Positions 6,192 through 12,876 of a DNA stretch of 64,000 bases are shown here, piece after piece. This DNA is from a virus. The notes beneath the pieces are model-generated. The model was not told where the DNA came from. It was given only the letters and a program-made list of their open reading frames with translations, and ran no database searches. Position numbers and translations under genes: made by a program. Position 1 is the stretch's first letter. Every line of letters starts with the position of its first letter. The stretch spans positions 1 to 64,000 of IMG/VR virus record IMGVR_UViG_3300028299_000002. One strand, given 5' to 3'.

Positions 6192-6483
6192 AATCAAGAT
6201 AGCTATCTGAATTAACAACATATATATATGCACCGCAGTACATCGATCTCATTCTCTCACATCCACTTTCATCAATTTCATTTATTATTGGATTTAATAT
6301 TCTTAATATTTCTTTATTTTCATACTTGCCAACATATAATTTCGTTGGCTTTATTCCGGTTTTTGCCTCGTAATTACATAGTATTTCCAGTATTTTGTAA
6401 TGTAATTCGCGCCTAACCCTTGGCTTCACGTCAACGCACGGAGCTGTGGTTTTCTCATCAGGTTCATTGTTTTTAATAGTCAT
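6184..6483 (-). CDS. Hypothetical cassette protein (paralogue of 5760-6146)
   Basis: A 99-residue protein with AAGGAG seven bases before the ATG. Residues ~1-22 come from attC-like site S1 and the rest from the cassette, joined in frame across the core GTTAGGCGC (reads ...PRVRREL). The cassette part is homologous to the C-terminal part of the neighbouring cassette gene: a YEAKTGIKPTKLYVG segment, a serine/glycine-rich turn and an IYVV...LDCA ending. The conserved terminal Cys-Ala may be functionally relevant. Function unknown. The stop codon lies in the 5' box of S2. Confidence 0.62.
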   Translation of the reverse strand: MTIKNNEPDEKTTAPCVDVKPRVRRELHYKILEILCNYEAKTGIKPTKLYVGKYENKEILRILNPIINEIDESGCERMRSMYCGAYIYVVNSDSYLDCA

Positions 6484-6543
6484 TTCGTTCTCCTTTATAT
6501 TTGTTATTTTTTACGGCGTGCCTCATCTTTGTCGTTAGAAAGC
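6409..6543 (-). repeat. attC-like site S1 (apparent hybrid)
   Basis: The 5' half (GCTTTCTAAC then GACAAAGATGAGGCACG, nearly identical to S6) and the 3' half (GACGTGAAGCCAAGG then GTTAGGCGC) do not pair well with each other, unlike the other sites, suggesting two different attC halves have been joined. This is the outermost site, next to phage backbone genes. Confidence 0.55.
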
Positions 6544-6612
6544 GGCAGGAAGATTTGTGGTCTCCCCACCATTCGGATATACGGAGTCAATATTTATTAA
6601 TAATACTTTCAT
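6535..6612 (-). pseudogene. Truncated backbone gene at array boundary (radical SAM-like N-terminus)
   Basis: A 25-codon ORF begins MKVLLINIDSVYPN, which resembles the first residues of a radical SAM protein family in phages (MKVLLINIDS.. then normally NLALMKI...). After that the sequence changes to GGETTNLPAAF and stops inside the 5' box of S1. I read this as a backbone gene cut by cassette insertion, or as the left-over start of a displaced gene. The radical SAM assignment rests on very few residues. Confidence 0.35.
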
Positions 6613-6618
6613 GTCGGT

Positions 6619-7125
6619 TCAATTCAGTTTATCAGTATCAATTACCGTTTTACTGGCTTCCTGAATCAGACGCTTTTCTTCTGTTTTAATCTTCTGTATA
6701 TCTGATTTATCATTCCTGTATGTCCTGATATTTATATCGTCTAATGTGAATACCATAAACGGTTCAATGCTATATTCCAATTTTATCAATTGATTTGATT
6801 CACTTATTATTTTGAATCGTTTCCTTACAATATCAAGATATGTAAACCGTGCATGATCATAATACTCCATGTTTATATCCAGTTCTCCGGTTTCAGTTGA
6901 TTCAAGTATTTTCCGTAACCATACTGTTGATAATGCCTGATCAAACATTAACCCTGCCGCTCCATTAATATTTGCTTCCTCCGGATTACTAAATTTACTG
7001 CTAATTGCAACATTATAGGCACCCAGGACCAGTAACCAATCCGGGAGTTTATCAGAATAGATATCAAAATTTTTGTAAAAATAATCAATCAAATACATTT
7101 CTGTTAATATGATTTTCTTTTCCAT
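6619..7125 (-). CDS. Hypothetical protein, 168 aa
   Basis: No domain recognised. It is mixed alpha/beta in character, rich in aromatic and acidic residues, with no signal peptide or membrane segment. It begins at ATG 7125, where the start overlaps the stop of the upstream zinc-ribbon gene (TAATGG), so the two are translationally coupled. It ends just before the truncated 25-codon ORF that marks the cassette-array boundary, and its composition is that of the phage backbone rather than of the cassettes. Function unknown. Confidence 0.65.
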   Translation of the reverse strand: MEKKIILTEMYLIDYFYKNFDIYSDKLPDWLLVLGAYNVAISSKFSNPEEANINGAAGLMFDQALSTVWLRKILESTETGELDINMEYYDHARFTYLDIVRKRFKIISESNQLIKLEYSIEPFMVFTLDDINIRTYRNDKSDIQKIKTEEKRLIQEASKTVIDTDKLN

Positions 7126-7268
7126 TATGACCCGTTCTTTTTGTTATACAATTCCGGTGGTACTATTTTTCTGCACTTTGGATTTGGACATTTAATATCA
7201 CCCTGTTTATTCGGGACGAGAAACTTCGTTTTAAACGTTGCGCCACATGAACATGTTATCTTAGCCAT
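7125..7268 (-). CDS. Small zinc-ribbon protein, 47 aa
   Basis: The protein reads MAKITCSCGATFKTK, then a C-P-N-P-K-C pair. The CSC...CPNPKC arrangement predicts one zinc-binding ribbon. The start ATG overlaps the stop of the upstream nuclease-like gene, and its stop overlaps the next ATG, so it fits tightly into the operon; that context is the main support for such a short gene. Small Com-like zinc ribbons in phages often regulate translation or accompany methylases, but no specific role can be claimed. Confidence 0.65.
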   Translation of the reverse strand: MAKITCSCGATFKTKFLVPNKQGDIKCPNPKCRKIVPPELYNKKNGS

Positions 7269-8019
7269 TTATCCCTTCTAAAAGTTTTTCTATCTTTTCA
7301 ACAATCACCTTATATTTTCCACCATCTCCCTGGTTCACAATTAATTCCTCAAGTCGTTCAACTACATTACTTGAATCGACCCATCTATTTGAATGAGTAT
7401 GGATAAGACTTGATAGCTGTTGATATATTTGATTTTCTTTTTTATATCGTTCAAACAGCTCTGTATTAATCTCTAATCGACTTAATTCGGAGATAATCTT
7501 GCTGTTTACTTTATAGGCCAGGTTCCTGGTACTGAGTTTATTATTCAACCATTCTGTGAAATATTCTCTGCTCGAATTGAAGAATGGATATGGTCTGTCT
7601 TCTAATCTCGAAAATATGATGTATAGGTATAAATCAGCCGGTATATCAACATTTCTAAACAGACTTTTCTTCTTTGTATAGAATGATGATTTTTCCTGAT
7701 TATAGTATATCAAACCAACTTGCGGATCAATCTCAGATATATCAATTATTCCCGGTGGACACACAAAGTTGAACCGATGACAATATGGTAAATAGCCAGC
7801 CCACTTTTCATCGGCCAAGAAGTCATTGCGATTGACTTTGATTTCATATCCGGTGACACAGGGGTGCGCCCAACTTTTTTTAATTGCAACAGCATCAATT
7901 TTTAGCAATCCTGTTCCCCAGGATCGACCGGTCTTTACTTCAGTCAAAAAGTAATCCTTATAACTATCACCGTGTTTCTTTGCCAACGCACCCTTGATCT
8001 GACTTGCAGTCACGTTCAT
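7261..8019 (-). CDS. MmcB-like PD-(D/E)XK nuclease-family protein
   Basis: A 252-residue protein from ATG 8019, which overlaps the upstream stop (TAATG). An in-frame ATG at 8046 would extend into the preceding gene and is less likely. The N-terminal half contains KIDAVAIKKSWAHPCVTGYEIKVNRNDFLAD.KW: a D...ExK arrangement of the PD-(D/E)XK fold as seen in MmcB/DUF2958-type repair proteins. The C-terminal half is helical and unassigned. A role in phage DNA repair or processing is plausible. It is followed by overlapping small genes in the same operon. Confidence 0.65.
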   Translation of the reverse strand: MNVTASQIKGALAKKHGDSYKDYFLTEVKTGRSWGTGLLKIDAVAIKKSWAHPCVTGYEIKVNRNDFLADEKWAGYLPYCHRFNFVCPPGIIDISEIDPQVGLIYYNQEKSSFYTKKKSLFRNVDIPADLYLYIIFSRLEDRPYPFFNSSREYFTEWLNNKLSTRNLAYKVNSKIISELSRLEINTELFERYKKENQIYQQLSSLIHTHSNRWVDSSNVVERLEELIVNQGDGGKYKVIVEKIEKLLEGING

Positions 8020-8939
8020 TATTTCACCACCGGGTATTGATGCCATTCTTTCCCGTCCAATAAATGACCAGAATTCTTTTTACCAACTTTGATTAATTCC
8101 TTCATTCCAGATCCGTATATTCCATCCTCACAGGCATATGTTCCCCACTGTTTAAAGAAAAACGGAATATTTGCTTCTATACATTGATCTCTCAATGACC
8201 GTACCCAATCCGGTTTCATCGGTCGTGATCCGTGACCAGATTCACCGCCGCAGATTATCCAATTGATAGGATTATGTGTTATAACGTATTTCAACATCTC
8301 TCTATTTACTTTTAATAATGCGGATTGATTACCACAAAATATATCACCGGTAAGTGCATTTATATTATATTCACTGTTGAATGGAATATTCATATTCAAT
8401 TCACTAAGCATTGGCTCTACACTCACAAAGCGCACCGCCGCCGGTATCTGCATTAGAACAGGAATACGCTGATCAGCTGTTTTCTGATTCTCGACCGTCA
8501 CACCCACCCAAATATGTTTCCATTGTGGTTGAGCAAAATTCTTATAATTGAATTCCAACATTCTCTCTGGCCGCTTGGTTAATATCAAGTAAGTATGGTG
8601 GTCCGCACCATACATGGGATTTGTCATATAATCGAATACTCTATCAATCAATTCTACCGGTATATCGGGATGAAACAGATCACCCATATATTGAATCCCG
8701 ATTCTTCTAGGTTTCTTCCAACTACTGAGTTTCTTCAATTCTTTATGAACCAGACGATACTCCATCTTCCGGTCATCAAAAGGGATATGATTGCCAAACC
8801 TGTTATTCATCGATTCGGCCCAACAATTTTTACAACCTTCGGATATTTTGGTACAGTGATATCCTAAACCAGAACTTCCCTTGATTTTTGTCTGGATCGG
8901 ATTTATAGTCTCATCCAGGTATTCTATTTTTGTACTCAT
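8019..8939 (-). CDS. Phage Gp37/Gp68-type protein (DUF5131)
   Basis: A 306-residue protein with the family hallmarks: WNP-like start replaced by INPIQTK, C-T-K-I-S-E-G-C-K-N-C-W-A-E (Cys cluster), GDLFHPD, LTKRPERM, WVGVTVENQ, FVSVEPML, WIICGGESG and FFFKQWG. These match the DUF5131 / phage Gp37-Gp68 family, related in fold to radical SAM enzymes through the CxxxxxCxxC cluster. The biochemical role is unknown. Start ATG overlaps the stop of the DnaC-like gene (ATGA). Confidence 0.88.
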   Translation of the reverse strand: MSTKIEYLDETINPIQTKIKGSSGLGYHCTKISEGCKNCWAESMNNRFGNHIPFDDRKMEYRLVHKELKKLSSWKKPRRIGIQYMGDLFHPDIPVELIDRVFDYMTNPMYGADHHTYLILTKRPERMLEFNYKNFAQPQWKHIWVGVTVENQKTADQRIPVLMQIPAAVRFVSVEPMLSELNMNIPFNSEYNINALTGDIFCGNQSALLKVNREMLKYVITHNPINWIICGGESGHGSRPMKPDWVRSLRDQCIEANIPFFFKQWGTYACEDGIYGSGMKELIKVGKKNSGHLLDGKEWHQYPVVK

Positions 8940-9580
8940 TTAACTGGTGTCCTTTTATCTCCACTTAGTTTTAATATTTTACACCAACCGCTAATTCTAC
9001 TGGATATTCTTCTGTCTATATACTTATCTATTTCATCAAGGGTAAAATTGCTTGTGATAATAGTCTGTAGACGATTTTGTTCACGATAGTTTATTATTAA
9101 ATAGGATACCTGGCGAACAAAGTCTGTCATTTTCTCTACACCAAAATCATCAATAACCAGGCATCCGCTAAATGTTTTATTTTCATCTACCAGTGATGCT
9201 TTATTTTCATAATCGGTTTGAATACTGAAAATAAACTCTGGATATGATAAAAATGAACCCGTTTTTTTATTTTTCCAAATATCTTTCAATATCAATGTTG
9301 CCAGAAATGTTTTGCCACTACCGGCCTCACCAAATAGATATAGACTTTCATTAGTATCTTTAATGTGTTTTTTAATATCATACTTGTCTTCGGCATCACG
9401 ATAGATAAGTGGAAGTCCAGGTAAGTGTGATTTATATTCACAATCTGAACAGGTACTATTTATTATGCCACTATATTTATATGTTCGTCTGATATAGTCT
9501 ACTCCCCACCGATTTATCAATCGTTTATACTCATTATATTTTATAGGCATTTCGTTACCACATGAACATACATATTTCAT
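8936..9580 (-). CDS. DnaC/IstB-like helicase loader ATPase
   Basis: A 214-residue AAA+ protein. Walker A is FGEAGSGKT (~84-92), Walker B LVIDDFG, a sensor-like IITSNF, and an arginine-finger-like RRISSRI near the end, as in DnaC/IstB-type loaders. The N-terminus has CSCGN and CSDC cysteine pairs that may bind zinc. GAGG precedes the ATG, which overlaps the upstream replisome-organiser stop. Together the two genes form the expected replication initiation pair (organiser then loader), recruiting the host DnaB helicase to the phage origin. Confidence 0.88.
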   Translation of the reverse strand: MKYVCSCGNEMPIKYNEYKRLINRWGVDYIRRTYKYSGIINSTCSDCEYKSHLPGLPLIYRDAEDKYDIKKHIKDTNESLYLFGEAGSGKTFLATLILKDIWKNKKTGSFLSYPEFIFSIQTDYENKASLVDENKTFSGCLVIDDFGVEKMTDFVRQVSYLIINYREQNRLQTIITSNFTLDEIDKYIDRRISSRISGWCKILKLSGDKRTPVK

Positions 9581-10437
9581 TTTATTTCCTCTGTCAAATG
9601 AGAATACCTTGATCCGATATTTTTTTTATCACGATTATCGTAATTTCCTTCAAGTATTTTAACAAAATTGGTCGGTCGTATAATCCAATCAAAGGATACA
9701 TGAAATTCCTTTTTACGGCCCATTAAGAAATCGGATTCTTTTACAGTAATAAATAGTTTCTTAAATACATCAAGATTTGGATGTTCACGCCACCTTGCCC
9801 GAACACTCCTCATCCTTATATCCGTATATTCCTGCACAACTGGTAATTCCGGTAGTATTTCTGTAAATAATCTGACAATTTCTTTATGTGGGCATGGTGA
9901 TGATGATGTACTCTCTACTCTCTTCTTCTCTTTTCTTCTCTTCTCTTCTCTTCTTTGTGGATTATCCCCTTCAAAATCATCGTTATTTGGTTTTTCCAAC
10001 TCTGGAAACTCAGTTTCCGGCTCTGTTAACTCAGTTTCCGCCTCTATATTATATTTGTTATATATTTTATCAATGGTAGTGCAATTGAGTATCCGGTCTT
10101 TATACGCATCTCTAACTGAGTCTAAAAAATCGGAGCTTGCAATCACCCTATGTTTATCCCAAAGGTGTTGATCAAGTTTGCCGGTTTTAACCATTACTTC
10201 AATCATCTCTAAGGCATCGTTTTCATTTTTAACCAGACACTCACCCGACAAATACATTAGATCAATATCAGTTTTTATTTGATAGTGATGGTCCGGTGTG
10301 ATTGCTAAAAAGTCCAGAATCTTATAAAAAAAACCATACCCAATCAGTCCATATTTATTTTGAAGAATAAATAATGTTTTCCCCTTTTTTACATAATGAG
10401 GATAATAATCAACATCTCTACGTGAAGGTCGTCCCAT
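9577..10437 (-). CDS. Replisome organiser (DUF4373 / Lin1244-type N-terminus)
   Basis: A 286-residue protein. The N-terminus (RRDVDYYPHYVKKGKTLFILQNKYGLIGYGFFYKILDFL) matches the winged-helix domain of DUF4373/Lin1244-1753 proteins. A low-complexity linker of Glu, Arg and Lys (PQRREEKRRKEKKR) is encoded by a near-homopurine tract. The C-terminal WREHPNLDVFKKLF...W(I)IRPTNFVKILEGNYDN is typical of phage replisome organisers. It probably binds the origin and hands over to the DnaC-like loader encoded just downstream. About 164 bp of its linker region are duplicated at 22393-22556. Confidence 0.82.
   Translation of the reverse strand: MGRPSRRDVDYYPHYVKKGKTLFILQNKYGLIGYGFFYKILDFLAITPDHHYQIKTDIDLMYLSGECLVKNENDALEMIEVMVKTGKLDQHLWDKHRVIASSDFLDSVRDAYKDRILNCTTIDKIYNKYNIEAETELTEPETEFPELEKPNNDDFEGDNPQRREEKRRKEKKRVESTSSSPCPHKEIVRLFTEILPELPVVQEYTDIRMRSVRARWREHPNLDVFKKLFITVKESDFLMGRKKEFHVSFDWIIRPTNFVKILEGNYDNRDKKNIGSRYSHLTEEIK
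9877..10040 (-). repeat. 164-bp duplicated segment, copy 1
   Basis: Covers the ELEKPNNDDF...CPHKEI part of the replisome organiser. It matches 22393-22556 over 164 bp with about three substitutions and no gaps, and includes the CTTCTC-rich tract. Confidence 0.92.
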
Positions 10438-10446
10438 TCTATTCCT

Positions 10447-10572
10447 TTAAAACCCGTATTTAAGCATTAAACCCATTATCAGGCCGACAATAAAAAAACA
10501 AACCAAAATTGCAAACAGAGATACTTTCGTATAACGATGCTCATCACTTGGTCTTAATAACATACTTCTCAT
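10447..10572 (-). CDS. Small membrane protein, 41 aa
   Basis: Starts MRSMLLRPSDEHRYTK, followed by one strongly hydrophobic helix (VSLFAILVCFFIVGLIMGLML). It lies directly downstream of the conserved promoter at 10594-10626 (predicted 5' leader ~16 nt), so it is the first gene of the transcript that continues into the replication genes. No family recognised. Promoter placement and the clean transmembrane profile are the support. Confidence 0.55.
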   Translation of the reverse strand: MRSMLLRPSDEHRYTKVSLFAILVCFFIVGLIMGLMLKYGF

Positions 10573-10587
10573 ATATCAGGCTCCTTT

Positions 10588-10830
10588 CTATCCTATAATA
10601 CATGCAACCCCCGAATTGTCCCTTTTACGATTTAACTCATTGAATTTAAACTTGATTATCTCACCAACCGGGCCATTATCAATCCCTATTTCACGCAACA
10701 ACTTAGCTGCCGCACCAGGACTGAACTCACTGAATAGCACACGTTCCAATATCACCTGATTATCCTGAATGTCTTTTTCAGTTAGCCCCATTTTAGTTAC
10801 CGCTATCTCGAATTTGTTTTGCTCGTTCAT
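10588..10830 (-). CDS. Hypothetical protein, 80 aa
   Basis: Starts MNEQNKFEIAVTKMGLTEKDI; an in-frame ATG five codons earlier (10845) is the alternative. Predicted all-helical, without cysteine motifs apart from one near the end (GVACIIG). The C-terminal codons coincide with the conserved promoter P1, so the last residues are constrained by that DNA element. No family recognised. It overlaps a possible ORF at 10793-10966. Confidence 0.5.
   Translation of the reverse strand: MNEQNKFEIAVTKMGLTEKDIQDNQVILERVLFSEFSPGAAAKLLREIGIDNGPVGEIIKFKFNELNRKRDNSGVACIIG
10594..10626 (-). promoter_or_regulatory. Conserved early-type promoter P1
   Basis: GGGACA (10617-10622), exactly 16 bp, then TATTAT (10595-10600), with the shared spacer half GTTGCATG. 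It is one of five near-identical copies and lies upstream of the gene starting at 10572. It overlaps the 3' end of the preceding gene. Confidence 0.7.
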
Positions 10831-10966
10831 CCAAATAATTATCATACATGATTTCTATGATTTCATCAGATATCACTTGCCGTACCTCACGATTACTTAA
10901 ATCAGCATTCGGATATTTTGATAATGCCTCATCGACGATTGTATGAATGGATTTCGCTGCCTGTAT
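10793..10966 (-). CDS. Possible small ORF lacking a standard start codon
   Basis: A 57-codon open frame reads as a plausible helical protein (AAKSIHTIVDEALSKYPNADL...LDERAKQIRDSGN). GGAG lies just before an ATA where a start would be expected, but no ATG, GTG or TTG occurs near the beginning. Either a rare ATA start is used, or it is fused by a frameshift to the overlapping deformylase, or it is an untranslated coincidence. Listed because its residue composition looks coding. Confidence 0.25.
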   Translation of the reverse strand: MQAAKSIHTIVDEALSKYPNADLSNREVRQVISDEIIEIMYDNYLDERAKQIRDSGN

Positions 10967-11433
10967 CTCCTAATATTAGTCATCTTGTCAATACATCTGA
11001 TCCCATTCAGGTGATCTATCTCATGTTCCATTATAATTGCATCCATCCCGGAATATTCAATCTCAATTTCGGTTTCCTGCCATTTCTTAACAGAAATATA
11101 TTTCACTTTGATCTTTTGGGGACGCTTAATATCACCACGGATACCCGGAAACGACAGACAACCTTCTGCAACTGATAATTGATTCCCCTGGCGTTCAATT
11201 ATTTCAGGATTAATATATACTCTCATTTCAATCGAAAGATCACCATGCCAGCCAATCTTTGCCACGCAAACCCGTTCCATGATCCCCAGCTGATTTGCGG
11301 CCAATCCTAAACAGGGATGACTACGAACAAATTTCATCATCATATTACCAACCTTGACGGCTCTCTTTATATCGGTATGATCACATTTGGTTAAAAGTTT
11401 CTTATTGCTCGGACCAATCAGATTAAGACTCAT
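10897..11433 (-). CDS. def: Peptide deformylase
   Basis: A 178-residue enzyme with all three catalytic motifs: I GLAANQLG, II EGCLSFPG (metal-ligand Cys), and III HEIDHLNG (metal-ligand histidines and catalytic Glu). It removes the N-formyl group from nascent proteins. Phage deformylases are known, for example in cyanophages, where they may support massive production of viral proteins. Here it lies next to a nucleotidyltransferase and a tmRNA gene, making a translation-related cluster. The last ~25 residues after the third motif are variable. Confidence 0.93.
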   Translation of the reverse strand: MSLNLIGPSNKKLLTKCDHTDIKRAVKVGNMMMKFVRSHPCLGLAANQLGIMERVCVAKIGWHGDLSIEMRVYINPEIIERQGNQLSVAEGCLSFPGIRGDIKRPQKIKVKYISVKKWQETEIEIEYSGMDAIIMEHEIDHLNGIRCIDKMTNIRRYRQRNPFIQSSMRHYQNIRMLI

Positions 11434-11435
11434 AA

Positions 11436-12128
11436 TTATACCTCAATATCTGCTGATTCTAAATGCGCTTCATGAAAAGGATCAATAGCCGGATCAACGA
11501 CCCTTAACAATCCAGTAATTATTTTTGCTGTACCAAATTCATCTTTTATTGGTTGTTCATGTGTATCAATGTCTTTAATCAATCTGGCGATAACGGCCCC
11601 CAATGAATCAAGCGGTATTCTGTAACCACGTTGATAATATTTCAATACACGTAATAATGAACCACCGGCATCCTCATTTCTAACAGGATTACGATATATC
11701 AGTCTTTTCGATGCAAGATCAATGTAAAATCTCTTATCACAATAAGAGTCCCAGCTTGTTCCATCATAAAATATGACAGCACAACATACTGTAAAATCAA
11801 AACTGTCTGATACCGCTTTTGGTTCTTGAAATAACCACCGTTTAATGATCTGGACCGGAAGGTTCCCGCCACGGATCGTATAGGCATTGTCAGTTTTATG
11901 TACGTCACGTTTTTTAGCAGCAAGTTTATAGGCCAGTAATTCAGCATCTTTTTCTGTTTTTACAAATAAATCGATGTCATTAATTGGCTCCCTGGCGATT
12001 ATTGATCGTATAAAACCACCACCTACATAGATTGAATTGTGCCATTCTTCTGATTTCATTAACGCTATCAGATTTTTAGGCATCCGCAGTAATGCAAATT
12101 TTAAATCTTGATAATCAAGTTTGTCCAT
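11436..12128 (-). CDS. Nucleotidyltransferase-fold protein (poly(A) polymerase/CCA-enzyme-like head)
   Basis: A 230-residue protein with the polymerase-beta-type nucleotidyltransferase signature: YVGGGFIRSIIAREPINDIDLFV, a GG...R followed by DxD metal-binding aspartates as in the head domain of CCA-adding enzymes. A later FDFTVCCAVI segment fits the third acidic residue. It lacks the long C-terminal RNA-binding region of a full CCA enzyme. The substrate is unknown. It is two genes downstream of a tmRNA that does not encode its own CCA, so an RNA end-processing role is a tempting inference. Confidence 0.68.
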   Translation of the reverse strand: MDKLDYQDLKFALLRMPKNLIALMKSEEWHNSIYVGGGFIRSIIAREPINDIDLFVKTEKDAELLAYKLAAKKRDVHKTDNAYTIRGGNLPVQIIKRWLFQEPKAVSDSFDFTVCCAVIFYDGTSWDSYCDKRFYIDLASKRLIYRNPVRNEDAGGSLLRVLKYYQRGYRIPLDSLGAVIARLIKDIDTHEQPIKDEFGTAKIITGLLRVVDPAIDPFHEAHLESADIEV

Positions 12129-12486
12129 TATAAATCATTCTCCATTCTTTTATTACGGCACTTATTTTTCTGGGAAGTCCTAGGTTTTTAAAATAACTTG
12201 GTGTGATATATTCACGGGGAGTATTCTCGATTGCTATTCGTAAACTGTGAATGAATTCGAAACTCAAATATTTCATCATATCTGCAATTGCCAAACAGAC
12301 ATCCGAAGTATTCAGTACATTTTTCAACGTATCTACTGCCACACCCGTTTCTAGCATATCAGTACCTTCAAAGCCACTTAGGTATTGATTATCACTCAAA
12401 TCGTCGCCTGAACCAATATTATAGCGGTATAGCTCAGTTTTCTTGAGATGTTTGATAAGCAATTCTTTGTAACTCTTTTTCGGCAT
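12115..12486 (-). CDS. Hypothetical protein, 123 aa
   Basis: A soluble, helix-rich protein with a basic N-terminus (MPKKSYKELLIKHLKKTELYR) and a C-terminal PREYITPSYFKNLGLPRKISAVIKEW. No family recognised. Its end overlaps the nucleotidyltransferase start by 14 bp, indicating coupled translation, and it follows the tmRNA gene by ~25 bp. It may act with the nucleotidyltransferase, but nothing in the sequence shows this directly. Confidence 0.6.
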   Translation of the reverse strand: MPKKSYKELLIKHLKKTELYRYNIGSGDDLSDNQYLSGFEGTDMLETGVAVDTLKNVLNTSDVCLAIADMMKYLSFEFIHSLRIAIENTPREYITPSYFKNLGLPRKISAVIKEWRMIYNGQT

Positions 12487-12511
12487 TTTATTCTTTTACC
12501 TTTAGATTTAG

Positions 12512-12876
12512 TGGAGATGGAGGGAGTCGAACCCTCGTCCGAAATGGATCATTCTATAACATCTACAGGGTAGTTGTCTTATTTCAATACTTAAAACGAT
12601 TTAATCAGACAACAGACAATCAATCGTTCGCGTACACCTGATAAGCCTCTGGTGTCCGTACCGGATTTTGTCTAACACTTATTTTATAGCGTAGGAAAGA
12701 CAAACACGCCACCCGCTTAGACCTAGGCCCGTGCAGGAATTCCGTACTGTGGAACAGCCGGAATCATAAACGGCATAATGCCAGTTAATTTGTTTAAGGC
12801 TTTTTTATCGAAGCCCTGCCTCAAACTTCGCCTGCCATCATAAAATTCACACATCCCGTCGAAACCATTCATCCCC
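12512..12876 (-). ncRNA. ssrA: Transfer-messenger RNA (tmRNA)
   Basis: A one-piece tmRNA of ~365 nt. The 5' end GGGGATG pairs with CATCTCC at the 3' end (12513-12519) to form the acceptor stem, the discriminator is A, and no CCA is encoded. The D-like segment GGTTTCGACGGGATG and T-arm GAGGGTTCGACTCCCTC are canonical. After AACTGGC-like context the resume codon is probably GGC (12780-12782); the reading frame to TAG at 12723-12725 gives the tag GIMPFMIPAVPQYGIPARA. That tag is unusually long and ends PARA instead of the usual ALAA. tmRNA releases stalled ribosomes and tags the nascent peptide. Confidence 0.9.

Larger units (their letters stand above)
1..6540 (-). mobile_element. Integron-like gene cassette array (no integrase in window)
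   Basis: Nine imperfect palindromes with attC architecture alternate with short accessory genes, all in one orientation. Each has a conserved stem with one or two unpaired bases on one arm, a 3' GTT-type core and a 5' AAC-type box. Cassette ends pair as expected for excised circles: 1028-1035 with 242-249, 1404-1411 with 1150-1157, 2975-2982 with 1487-1494, 5976-5984 with 5759-5767, and 6409-6417 with 6183-6191 are perfect 8-9 nt inverted pairs; 4355-4366 with 3409-3420 is 11/12. The cassettes carry methyltransferases, HNH proteins, a lipoprotein and unknowns. No integron integrase or attI is visible, so this resembles a cluster of attC sites lacking an integrase. It probably continues left of the window. 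Confidence 0.8.

Noticed and set aside
12512-12876. tmRNA region as two tRNA genes
   Set aside because: Acceptor halves 365 nt apart pair with each other and the TTCGACGGGATG element and tag frame fit only a tmRNA.
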